DNA from: Aquabacterium sp.
Lineage (GTDB): Bacteria; Pseudomonadota; Gammaproteobacteria; Burkholderiales; Burkholderiaceae_C
Assembly: GCA_030654555.1 (NCBI GenBank)
Contig: JAURXG010000169.1
Coordinates: 1-5,233, forward strand
Reading direction: 5' to 3'
DNA: 5,233 nt
Part shown: positions 1 to 5,233 of the stretch, piece after piece
Numbering within the stretch: the stretch's first letter is position 1
How the letters are laid out: every line of letters begins with the position of its first letter
Translations under genes and position numbers: made by a program
The notes under the pieces: model-generated
Told to the model about the DNA's origin: nothing
The model's database searches: none
Seen by the model: the letters and a program-made list of their open reading frames with translations, nothing else

Positions 1-558
1 ATCCTGACGATGCCGCTGCTCGAGGGGCTGGACGGCATCGAGAAGATGTCCAAGAGCAAGGGCAACTACATCGCCATCACCGAAGACGCCAACAGCATGT
101 TCGCCAAGACGCTGTCGATCAGCGATGTGCTGATGTGGCGCTGGTTTGCGCTGCTGAGCTTCCGGCCCGAAGCCGAAGTGACGCGGCTCAAGGATGAGAT
201 CACCGGCGGACGCAATCCCAAGGACGCCAAGGTGCTGCTGGCGCGTGAGATCGTGACGCGCTTTCACAGTGCAGCGGCGGCGGATGCGGCCGAGGCCGAC
301 TTCAACAACCGGGCCAAGGGCGGCATTCCGGATCAGATCCCGGCAGTCACGCTGAATGGTGCGCCACTGGGCATCGGGGCCTTGCTCAAGCAGGCCGGGC
401 TCGTGCCGTCCACCAGCGAGGCGCTGCGGCTGATCGATCAGGGCGGCGTTCGGCTGGACGGCGTGGTGATCAGCGACAAGGCTCTGAGAGTGGCGGCCGG
501 CACGGTGGTGGTGCAGGTGGGCAAGCGCAAGTTTGCCCGCGTGACCTTGGTCGCCTGA
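1..558 (+). CDS. tyrS: Tyrosine--tRNA ligase, C-terminal part (5' end outside window)
   Basis: Charges tRNA(Tyr) with tyrosine in the cytoplasm (class I aminoacyl-tRNA synthetase). The frame is open from base 1, so the gene began upstream; 185 codons of a protein usually near 400 residues are present. The class I signature loop KMSKS is encoded at 43-57 in the context MPLLEGLDGIEKMSKSKGN, typical of the KMSKS-bearing TyrRS subtype (TyrZ-like) rather than the KFGKT subtype of E. coli. After it come the helical anticodon-binding region (about 100-330) and a C-terminal S4 RNA-binding domain (about 370-555), recognisable from LLKQAGLVPSTSEALRLI and GGVRLDG. The ATG at 10 is internal, not the start. 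It ends in TGA, 45 bp before the next gene on the same strand. Identification is firm; the catalytic HIGH motif and Rossmann core lie outside the window. Confidence 0.96.
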   Translation: MLTMPLLEGLDGIEKMSKSKGNYIAITEDANSMFAKTLSISDVLMWRWFALLSFRPEAEVTRLKDEITGGRNPKDAKVLLAREIVTRFHSAAAADAAEADFNNRAKGGIPDQIPAVTLNGAPLGIGALLKQAGLVPSTSEALRLIDQGGVRLDGVVISDKALRVAAGTVVVQVGKRKFARVTLVA

Positions 559-603
559 CCGCAGCGCGGCACCCGGCACGATCCCAGAATCACCTCGCAG
601 TCG

Positions 604-1494
604 ATGCAAGTCAGCGCCTACCTCAAACTCTCGGTCGCCGTGGCCGTCGCCACCATCACGCTGAAGACCGGCGCCTGGTGGCTGACCGACTCGGTGGGCC
701 TGCTGTCGGACGCGCTGGAATCGCTGGTCAATCTTGCGGGTGCGATCTTCGCGCTGATGATGGTGACGGTGGCGGCCCAGCCACCCGACGCCGACCACCC
801 CTACGGCCACCACAAGGCCGAGTATTTCTCCAGCGGCTTCGAGGGCGTGCTGATCCTGGTGGCGGCCCTGGCCATCATGGGTGCGGCGGTGCACCGGTTC
901 TTCAATCCGCAGCCGCTCGAGCAACTGGGCCTGGGCCTGGCGCTGTCGGTGATCAGCTCGGCGATGAACGGCGCGCTGGCCTTTGCCATGCTGCGCAAGG
1001 CGCGTGAACATCGATCGATGGCGCTGGAAGGCGACGCGCGGCATCTGTTCACCGACGTGTGGACATCGGCCGGCGTGCTGGTCGGCCTGCTGGCGGTGCA
1101 GGCCACGGGCTGGCTGTGGCTGGACCCGGTGATCGCCATCGCGGTGGCCGCCAACATCGCCCGCGAAGGCGTGATGCTGGTCTGGCAGTCGGCCGATGGC
1201 TTGATGGACCAGGCCCTGCAGCCCGAGGTGCGCGCCGAGATCGAGCGCACGCTCGCCGGCTTCGAACACCACACGATCCGCTTCGACCATGTGACGACCC
1301 GGCGTGCCGGCGCGCGCCGTTTTGTCGACCTGCACATGCACATGCCTGCGGCCTGGAGCCTGGGCCGCGCCGCGGCGCTGCGGCGGTCGGTCGAGCAGGC
1401 GCTGATGGACGCCGTGCCCGGCCTGCGCGCCAGCATCCAACTGCTGCCGATGGACGTGGAGGCGCACCTCGACGATCCGAAAGATCCGTCGTGA
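604..1494 (+). CDS. Cation diffusion facilitator (CDF) family metal transporter
   Basis: Inner-membrane divalent metal/proton antiporter of 296 residues, a usual length for the family. Six hydrophobic segments are visible near residues 8-26, 30-55, 78-98, 108-130, 147-168 and 170-192, followed by a cytoplasmic C-terminal domain (about 205-285). The family loop HPYGHHKAE is at 65-73. Aligned by eye to E. coli YiiP (FieF) with a constant offset of 6, loop site B is kept (D62, H65, H69) and the TM5 half of transport site A is kept (H147-x3-D151). The TM2 half, D-x3-D in YiiP, is E39-x3-N43 here. In the C-terminal domain H229 and H244 fit site C positions, but the final H-x-D pair appears absent. 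The metal (Zn, Fe, Mn or other) therefore cannot be assigned. ATG 604 is the first start codon after an in-frame stop at 556-558; no clear Shine-Dalgarno is seen. The 3' end overlaps dtd. Confidence 0.93.
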   Translation: MQVSAYLKLSVAVAVATITLKTGAWWLTDSVGLLSDALESLVNLAGAIFALMMVTVAAQPPDADHPYGHHKAEYFSSGFEGVLILVAALAIMGAAVHRFFNPQPLEQLGLGLALSVISSAMNGALAFAMLRKAREHRSMALEGDARHLFTDVWTSAGVLVGLLAVQATGWLWLDPVIAIAVAANIAREGVMLVWQSADGLMDQALQPEVRAEIERTLAGFEHHTIRFDHVTTRRAGARRFVDLHMHMPAAWSLGRAAALRRSVEQALMDAVPGLRASIQLLPMDVEAHLDDPKDPS

Positions 1495-1931
1495 TCGGTC
1501 TGGTGCAGCGGGTGCGTGAGGCCCGGGTGACGGTGGATGGCGCCTGCGTCGGCGAGATCGGCCAAGGCCTGTTGCTGCTGGTCTGCGCCGAACCCGCCGA
1601 CACCGAGCTGCAGGCCACGAAACTGGTGGACAAGCTGCTGAAGCTGCGCATCTTCGCCGACGCTGCCGGCAAGATGAACCGCAGCGTGGTGGACATCGGC
1701 GGTGGGTTGCTGATCGTCAGCCAGTTCACGCTGGCGGCCGATGTCTCCGGCGGCAACCGGCCCAGCTTCACCGGCGCGGCCGGCCCCGAACAGGGCCGCG
1801 CGCTCTACGAGACGGTGCTGCGGCTGGCGCGAGAGCGCCACCCGGTGGTGGCCGCCGGCCTGTTCGGTGCCGACATGCAGGTGGCGTTGGTCAACGACGG
1901 CCCGGTGACGATCCCGCTGCGCATCGCCTGA
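1491..1931 (+). CDS. dtd: D-aminoacyl-tRNA deacylase
   Basis: Hydrolyses D-amino acids (classically D-Tyr) and glycine from mischarged tRNAs, a chiral proofreading step in the cytoplasm. The protein is 146 residues, against 145 in E. coli. Both active-site motifs are intact: SQFTL at 77-81, with the conserved threonine at position 80, and NDGPVT at 135-140, containing the Gly-cisPro pair G137-P138 that rejects L-aminoacyl substrates. SGGNRPSF at 86-93 is also characteristic. GTG 1491 is chosen as start because it gives the expected N-terminus (M-I-G-L-V-Q-R-V), and the longer open frame upstream is only the shadow of the CDF gene. The start overlaps the CDF stop as GTGA (1491-1494), so translation is probably coupled; no strong ribosome binding site is visible. 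Sitting two genes from tyrS fits its role of removing products of that enzyme's errors. Confidence 0.96.
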   Translation: MIGLVQRVREARVTVDGACVGEIGQGLLLLVCAEPADTELQATKLVDKLLKLRIFADAAGKMNRSVVDIGGGLLIVSQFTLAADVSGGNRPSFTGAAGPEQGRALYETVLRLARERHPVVAAGLFGADMQVALVNDGPVTIPLRIA

Positions 1932-1949
1932 CCTGCAGTCCAGCCCGCC

Positions 1950-1974
1950 CGCCCGCCGATTTCACGAGCGGGCG
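1950..1974. terminator. GC stem-loop after dtd (possible terminator)
   Basis: A perfect 7-bp inverted repeat, cgcccgc (1950-1956) and gcgggcg (1968-1974), encloses an 11-base loop. It starts 19 bases after the dtd stop, in the gap between convergent genes, where a terminator is expected. There is no following T-tract on either strand, so intrinsic termination is uncertain; it may act as a pause or mRNA-stabilising hairpin. Confidence 0.35.
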
Positions 1975-1983
1975 CCGTGCAAC

Positions 1984-2049
1984 CGACGCCACGAGGCCGC
2001 TGGCGTCGCCTCTCGAGGCAACGCGCGAAGCGGCTGCGGGAGGAGGCGA
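1984..2049. repeat. Hairpin array related to the repeat at 4751-4839 (copy A)
   Basis: Two stems follow one another: cgacgcc (1984-1990) with ggcgtcg (2002-2008), then gcctc (2008-2012) with gaggc (2015-2019). An alternative arm, gaggcga at 2043-2049, pairs perfectly with tcgcctc at 2006-2012. The core ccgctggcgtcgcc is nearly the same as ccgctggcgttgcc in the 4751-4839 element, and the order of stems is the same. The array ends 2 bases from the stop codon of the Bug gene, so it would be the first structure in that gene's 3' untranslated RNA. It may act as a terminator or 3'-end protector for the minus-strand transcript; no T-tract is seen. Membership in a common repeat family is an inference from sequence likeness and shared fold. 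Confidence 0.45.
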
Positions 2050-2051
2050 GG

Positions 2052-3020
2052 TCAGTCGGCGTACTGCCCGGCGGCCTTGATGGCGGGGCCCCACTTGGCG
2101 ATCTCGGCCTCGACGAACTTCTTGTGCTCGGCGCCGCCCAGGCGGCTGTCGGTGACCACCACCGCGCCCAGCGCTTCTTCGCGCTTGATGAACTCTGCGT
2201 CCTTCAGCGCAGCGCGCAGGGCGGCGTTGAGCTTGTCGACCACCGGCTTGGGCGTGCCCTTGGGTGCGTACAGGCCATGCCAGATCGACACGTTGAAGCC
2301 TTTCAGGCCGCTCTCGTCCAGCGTCGGCAGCTTGGCCAGCGCGGGCGTGGTCAGGCGCTGCAGGGTGGTGACCGCGAAGGCCTTGACCTTGCCGCCCTCG
2401 ATCTGCTGCGTGGTGTTGGTGGTCTGGTCGCACATCAGGTCGATCTGGCCGCCCAGCAGATCGGTCATGGCCGGCGCGGTGCCCTTGTACGGCACGGTGG
2501 TCATGTCGACCGCCACGGCTTGCTGGAACAGCAGGCCGCACAAGTGCGATGCCGCGCCCAGACCGGCATTGGCCAGGTTGATCTTGCCCTTGTTGGCGTC
2601 GATCCACTTGCGCAGCTCGGCGTAGTTGCTGGCCGGCAGCGTGCTGCGGCCGACCAGGGTCATCGGCACCTCGTTGATCATGCCGAGGTACTCGAAGTCG
2701 TTCTGCACGCTGTACGGCAGCTTGCGGTACAGGGCGGGCGCGGTGGCCATGCCGATGTGGTGCAGCAGCACCGTGTAGCCATCGGGCGAGGCCTTGGCCA
2801 CCTTGGCCGCGCCCAGCGTGCCGCCGGCGCCACCCACGTTCTCGATGATCACGGTCTGGTTCAGCTGCTTGCGCAGCACGTCGCCCAGATCGCGCGCCAC
2901 CTTGTCGGTGGGGCCGCCGGCCGCAAACGGCACGACGATGGTGACCGGCTTCTCCGGGTATTCGGCCAGGGCGGCGGCGGCGGTGCCGATCATCAAGGCG
3001 GCAGAGATCAGTTGCTTCAT
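2052..3020 (-). CDS. Bug/TctC-family periplasmic solute-binding protein
   Basis: A 322-residue receptor of the tripartite tricarboxylate transporter (TTT) type, greatly expanded in Burkholderiales, where members bind carboxylates, amino acids, nicotinate, aromatic acids and others. A Sec signal peptide is clear: K2, a hydrophobic stretch, then A17-L18-A19 as the likely cleavage site with the mature protein starting at E20. Family features follow: YPEKPVTIVVPFAAGG at 21-36 with D39 in the ligand-binding loop, ENVGGAGGTLGA at 60-71, SPDGYT at 78-83, VPYKGTAPA at 176-184 and GGQIDLM at 190-196. Length is normal for the family. No TctA or TctB membrane subunit is in the window, so it is an orphan receptor here, as is common. 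It lies 149 bp behind the PaaK-like gene on the same strand, either as the last gene of that unit or under its own promoter; no convincing promoter was found. The ligand cannot be deduced. Confidence 0.94.
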   Translation of the reverse strand: MKQLISAALMIGTAAAALAEYPEKPVTIVVPFAAGGPTDKVARDLGDVLRKQLNQTVIIENVGGAGGTLGAAKVAKASPDGYTVLLHHIGMATAPALYRKLPYSVQNDFEYLGMINEVPMTLVGRSTLPASNYAELRKWIDANKGKINLANAGLGAASHLCGLLFQQAVAVDMTTVPYKGTAPAMTDLLGGQIDLMCDQTTNTTQQIEGGKVKAFAVTTLQRLTTPALAKLPTLDESGLKGFNVSIWHGLYAPKGTPKPVVDKLNAALRAALKDAEFIKREEALGAVVVTDSRLGGAEHKKFVEAEIAKWGPAIKAAGQYAD

Positions 3021-3028
3021 CGCGAAGG

Positions 3029-3033
3029 TCCTC
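3029..3033 (-). promoter_or_regulatory. Shine-Dalgarno for the Bug-family gene
   Basis: The minus strand reads GAGGA here, 8 bases before the ATG at 3018-3020. It supports that start, which also gives a complete signal peptide. Confidence 0.7.
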
Positions 3034-3169
3034 AGCGGTGCGGTTGCGGAATGAACAAGGCCCAGATGCTAGAGCCGGTCCTGCGCGGCGGCGTGCCGGA
3101 AACTACTTAGCGCCGCGGCCCGTGCACCAGCAGCTTGCGCCAGATCATCCTGCGCGCCCGGGTCACCGC

Positions 3170-4432
3170 TCATTCGTACTTGCGGGCGTCCTCGATCACC
3201 TTGCCATCGTTGGGCAGGTTGCCGGGGGCGCACAGCAGCACCTCGGCGCGCAGCTTGGTCACGTCACGCACGCTGGCGGCCACCGCGCCGGTCAGGCCCT
3301 CGGGCGCGCCGGCCACCTCGATCTTCAGCGTCATGCGGTCGTTGGCCATCTCGCCTTCGACCACCAGCCGGGCCTTGACGATCTCGGGGTGGCGGCGCAG
3401 CACGTCGGCCACCTGGCTGGGGTGCACGAACATGCCGCGCACCTTGGTGGTCTGGTCGGCGCGGCCCATCCAGCCCTTGATGCGGGTGTTGCTGCGGCCG
3501 GTGGGGCAGGGGCCGGCCAGCACCGCCGACAGATCACCGGTGCCGAAGCGCACCAGCGGGTAGTCGGGGTTCAGCACGGTGACCACCACCTCGCCCACTT
3601 CGCCGTCGGGCAGCACGTCGCCGGTGCCCGGGCGCACGATCTCGAGAATGACTGCTTCGTCGATCACCAGCCCTTCTCGGGCGCGGGTCTCGTAGGCGAT
3701 CAGGCCGGCGTCGGCGGTGGCGTAACTTTGGTAGACGTCGATGCCACGCGCGCCCAGCCAATCACGCAGGCTGGGCGGAAAGGCTTCGCCGCCGACCATG
3801 CCCTTGCTGAGGCTGCGGATGTCGGTGCCGGTCTCGGCCGCCTTCTCGACCAGGATCTTCAGGAAGCTGGGCGTGCCGATGTAGCCATGCGGGCGCAGCT
3901 CGGCCACCGCCTGCAACTGCAGCTCGGTATTGCCGATGCCGCCGGCAAAGGTGGTGCAGCCCACGGCATGCGCGCCGGATTCCATCATCGAGCCGGCCGG
4001 CGTCAGGTGGTAGCTGAAGCTGCAGTGCGCCAGGTCGCCGGCGCGAAAGCCCGCGGCGTGGATCGCGCGGGCCATGCGCCAGTAGTCGGCTGCTGTACCT
4101 TCGGGTTCGTAGATCGGGCCGGGCGACTGGAACACCCGGCGCGCGCCCGCGCCTGCGCGCAGGCCGCGCCAGCCGATGGCCGAGAAGCCGCCGAACGGGT
4201 CCTGCGCCCGCAAGGCCTGCTGGCGCTCCAGCAGTTCGTGCTTGCGCAGCACCGGCAGGGTCGCCAGCGCCGGGCGGCTGGTGATGGCCGCAGCCGCCAC
4301 CCCGGCCAGCGATTCGGCAAAGGCGCTGGTGGCCTGCTGCGCCCGGGCGATGTGGCCCGGCAGGGCGGCCAGCAGCGCGGCCTCGCGTTCGGCGGCAGAG
4401 CGCTGTTCCAGCGCGTCGTAGAAGTCAGTCAT
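3170..4432 (-). CDS. PaaK-like adenylate-forming CoA ligase (phenylacetate--CoA ligase family)
   Basis: A 420-residue member of the ANL superfamily, close in length to PaaK (about 430). The family reaction is activation of a carboxylic acid with ATP and transfer to CoA. Motifs in order: an altered phosphate loop FQSPGPIYEPEG at 101-112 where PaaK has an SSGTTGKPT-like loop; GGEAFPP at 214-220; YQSYATADAG at 234-243 in the place of the YGxSE motif; RFGTGDL at 295-301, with D300 the likely ATP ribose-binding aspartate; hinge and C-terminal domain GRADQTTKVRGMFVHPSQ at 323-340; and NDGKVIED at 408-415, with K411 at the position of the adenylation lysine. Most catalytic landmarks remain, so activity is plausible, but the missing T-T-G-K of the phosphate loop leaves mechanism and substrate open. 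The start overlaps the end of the 99-residue gene by 8 bases. Neighbouring LivF suggests it activates an imported acid; phenylacetate itself is not shown. Confidence 0.88.
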   Translation of the reverse strand: MTDFYDALEQRSAAEREAALLAALPGHIARAQQATSAFAESLAGVAAAAITSRPALATLPVLRKHELLERQQALRAQDPFGGFSAIGWRGLRAGAGARRVFQSPGPIYEPEGTAADYWRMARAIHAAGFRAGDLAHCSFSYHLTPAGSMMESGAHAVGCTTFAGGIGNTELQLQAVAELRPHGYIGTPSFLKILVEKAAETGTDIRSLSKGMVGGEAFPPSLRDWLGARGIDVYQSYATADAGLIAYETRAREGLVIDEAVILEIVRPGTGDVLPDGEVGEVVVTVLNPDYPLVRFGTGDLSAVLAGPCPTGRSNTRIKGWMGRADQTTKVRGMFVHPSQVADVLRRHPEIVKARLVVEGEMANDRMTLKIEVAGAPEGLTGAVAASVRDVTKLRAEVLLCAPGNLPNDGKVIEDARKYE

Positions 4433-4724
4433 CGCGGTCGCTCCAAAGCGCCAGTTGTCTTTTCAGGTCGGCGACGAAGTCGCGCACATCGGCACTGCTG
4501 CGCAGCACCTTCTCGATCCATTCGGGGCTGGTGCGCGCCGGCCGCTTGACCCGTGCCGCGCGCAGCGTGCCGGCGTCGACCGCCGCGCGGGCGATCAGGC
4601 TGCCGCGCCGCTCGAAGCGGCCCTCGCGCTCAGTCAGCCCCAGGTCACGCAGGTCGCACCTCAGCTTCAGCAGCGCCTCGTCGGGCTTGAACTGCGGCAA
4701 GGCCATTCCGAAGTCTTCAGGCAT
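4425..4724 (-). CDS. Conserved-looking small protein of unknown function (99 aa)
   Basis: I cannot assign this protein to a named family with confidence. It encodes 99 residues with no signal peptide or membrane segment. It is highly charged: LLKLRCDLRDLGLTEREG at 18-35 and RDFVADLKRQLALW at 81-94 look like amphipathic helices, with a basic stretch R55-R64 between them, and it ends in the acidic SDRDD. One cysteine (C23) and two tryptophans (W69, W94) are present. It is judged real because it has a good ribosome binding site, sits between two transcriptionally aligned genes and overlaps the PaaK-like start by 8 bases (ATGACTGA arrangement), implying translational coupling. A role as an accessory or partner of the ligase or transporter is inference from position only. 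ATG at 4704-4706 (codon 7) is a possible alternative start, but the Shine-Dalgarno spacing favours 4724. Confidence 0.75.
   Translation of the reverse strand: MPEDFGMALPQFKPDEALLKLRCDLRDLGLTEREGRFERRGSLIARAAVDAGTLRAARVKRPARTSPEWIEKVLRSSADVRDFVADLKRQLALWSDRDD
4441..4444 (-). promoter_or_regulatory. Shine-Dalgarno for the PaaK-like gene
   Basis: GGAG on the minus strand, 8 bases before the ATG at 4430-4432. It lies inside the last codons of the 99-residue gene and supports both the chosen start and coupled translation. Confidence 0.7.
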
Positions 4725-4733
4725 GTCTCAACA

Positions 4734-4737
4734 CCTC
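4734..4737 (-). promoter_or_regulatory. Shine-Dalgarno for the 99-residue gene
   Basis: GAGG on the minus strand with 9 bases to the ATG at 4722-4724. It decides in favour of that start over the ATG six codons further in. Confidence 0.6.
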
Positions 4738-4750
4738 GTTAGATGCGGCG

Positions 4751-4839
4751 GCCCACCCAGCGAACGCCGCGGATCCGGCTCCGCCGGGCCGCTGGCGTTG
4801 CCCCCTTGAGGGGGCGCGCGCAGCGCGTAGGGGGTGGGC
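4751..4839. repeat. REP-like extragenic palindromic repeat (copy B)
   Basis: An 89-base element bounded by perfect 8-bp inverted ends, gcccaccc (4751-4758) and gggtgggc (4832-4839). Inside are nested or successive stems: aacgcc (4763-4768) with ggcgtt (4794-4799), enclosing ccggc-tcc-gccgg (4775-4787); then ccccc-ttga-ggggg (4801-4814); then a small GC stem around 4817-4827. A second ggggg at 4830-4834 can compete for the ccccc arm. From memory, C-rich/G-rich intergenic palindromes of this style are dispersed in many copies in Comamonadaceae-like genomes, so it is probably a chromosomal repeat rather than a gene-specific signal. It begins at the LivF stop codon and fills most of the gap before the 99-residue gene, so it may protect, pause or end the upstream message and lower expression of the downstream genes relative to livF. 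Confidence 0.65.
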
Positions 4840-5233
4840 TAAGCCAACCAGCGCTTGCGCCGCTTGTAGCTCTTGACGTCCTTGAAGCTCTTGCGGTCGC
4901 CGCCGCCCATGCCGAGGTAGAACTCCTTGACGTCCTCGTTCTCGCGCAGCGCCTTGGCTTCGCCGTCCATCACGATGCGGCCGTTCTCCAGGATGTAGCC
5001 GTAGTCGGCGTAGCGCAGCGCGATGTTGGTGTTCTGCTCGGCCAGCAGGAAGGTAACCTGCTCCTTGGTGTTGAGGTCCTTCACGATCTCGAACACCTCC
5101 TCGACGATCTGCGGTGCCAGGCCCATGCTGGGTTCGTCGAGCAGCACCATCTTCGGGTTGGCCATCAGCGCGCGGCCGATGGCGCACATCTGCTGCTCGC
5201 CGCCCGAGGTGTAGGCCGCCTGGCTGGTGCGGC
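4839..5233 (-). CDS. livF: LivF-type branched-chain amino acid ABC transporter ATPase, C-terminal part
   Basis: One of the two ATPase subunits (LivF/LivG type) of a HAAT-family importer, acting on the inner face of the cytoplasmic membrane. About 131 codons are present and the frame runs off the right edge, so the Walker A region lies outside; the whole protein is usually about 235-260 residues. The ABC signature SGGEQQ is encoded at 5190-5207, read before the ATG at 5187-5189, which is therefore internal. Walker B MVLLDE is at 5133-5150, followed by the D-loop region PSMGLAP. LAEQN (around 5030-5045) has glutamine at the switch-histidine position, as is normal for LivF and not for LivG. DYGYILENGRIVMDG follows. 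After YLGMGGG there is a basic tail of about 16 residues (RKSFKDVKSYKRRKRWLA region), longer than in E. coli LivF. The transported substrate in this context may be an acid rather than an amino acid; that is inference. Confidence 0.93.
   Translation of the reverse strand, partial: RTSQAAYTSGGEQQMCAIGRALMANPKMVLLDEPSMGLAPQIVEEVFEIVKDLNTKEQVTFLLAEQNTNIALRYADYGYILENGRIVMDGEAKALRENEDVKEFYLGMGGGDRKSFKDVKSYKRRKRWLA

Noticed and set aside
801..1841. A 346-codon - strand frame across the CDF and dtd genes
   Set aside because: It overlaps two well-supported + strand genes and shows no family motif.
1977..3110. A 377-codon + strand frame opposite the Bug gene
   Set aside because: It has Val/Leu/Gln/Gly/His-rich composition and no domain, and it covers a clear signal-peptide-bearing Bug protein on the other strand. 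It is a GC-bias shadow.
3021..3169. Possible promoter or terminator between the PaaK-like and Bug genes
   Set aside because: A TAGCAT-like hexamer on the minus strand has no -35 partner at suitable spacing, and only an isolated 8-base palindrome (gccgcggc at 3112-3119) was found. There was not enough to call either signal.
3069..3173. A 34-codon - strand frame starting in the ATGA at the end of the PaaK-like gene
   Set aside because: The overlap looks like translational coupling, but the product is Ala/Arg/Gln-rich with no hydrophobic core, lacks a distinct ribosome binding site, and is short enough to arise by chance in this base composition.
3038..4549. A 503-codon open frame on the + strand opposite the PaaK-like gene
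   Set aside because: Its product is a low-complexity His/Gly/Ala/Arg-rich sequence with no recognisable domain. It is antisense to a gene with clear family motifs, as expected from strong third-position G+C bias.
4801..4839. The G-rich run as a G-quadruplex
   Set aside because: The runs ggggg, ggggg and ggg are only three clear tracts, and the inverted-repeat pairing with ccccc and gcccaccc explains them better.
1..5233. CRISPR array, tRNA or rRNA gene, insertion sequence, prophage or attachment site
   Set aside because: No regularly spaced repeats, cloverleaf sequence, transposase-like protein or integrase was seen on either strand, and base composition is even across the window.

Overview
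The window is about two-thirds G+C. Codon usage, gene content and protein sequences suggest a beta-proteobacterium of the order Burkholderiales (Rubrivivax/Leptothrix/Comamonadaceae-like). This placement comes from protein style and from one intergenic repeat resembling those common in these genomes; it was not tested by a search. Coding density is high and nothing indicates phage, plasmid or transposon.

Left part (1-1931, + strand): three genes read in one direction. They are the C-terminal 185 codons of tyrosyl-tRNA synthetase (KMSKS loop plus S4 domain), a complete cation diffusion facilitator (CDF) metal/proton antiporter, and a complete D-aminoacyl-tRNA deacylase (dtd) whose GTG start overlaps the CDF stop. 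TyrS and Dtd are functionally linked, because Dtd clears D-Tyr wrongly attached to tRNA; the CDF transporter lies between them.

Right part (2052-5233, - strand), in transcription order: the 3' part of a LivF-type branched-chain amino acid ABC transporter ATPase, a 114-bp gap holding a hairpin-rich repeat, a 99-residue protein of unknown function, a PaaK-like adenylate-forming CoA ligase whose start overlaps the previous stop by 8 bases, and after 149 bp a periplasmic Bug/TctC-type solute-binding receptor. The likely theme is uptake and CoA activation of a carboxylic (possibly aromatic) acid. The substrate cannot be read from the sequence.

The two sides converge at 1932-2051, which holds a GC stem-loop and a second hairpin array resembling the repeat at 4751-4839. 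No wholly new system is evident. The items most worth a second look are the coupled LivF / 99-aa / PaaK-like unit, whose ligase has an atypical phosphate loop; the two related hairpin repeats placed right after minus-strand stop codons; and the unusual metal-site residues of the CDF protein.
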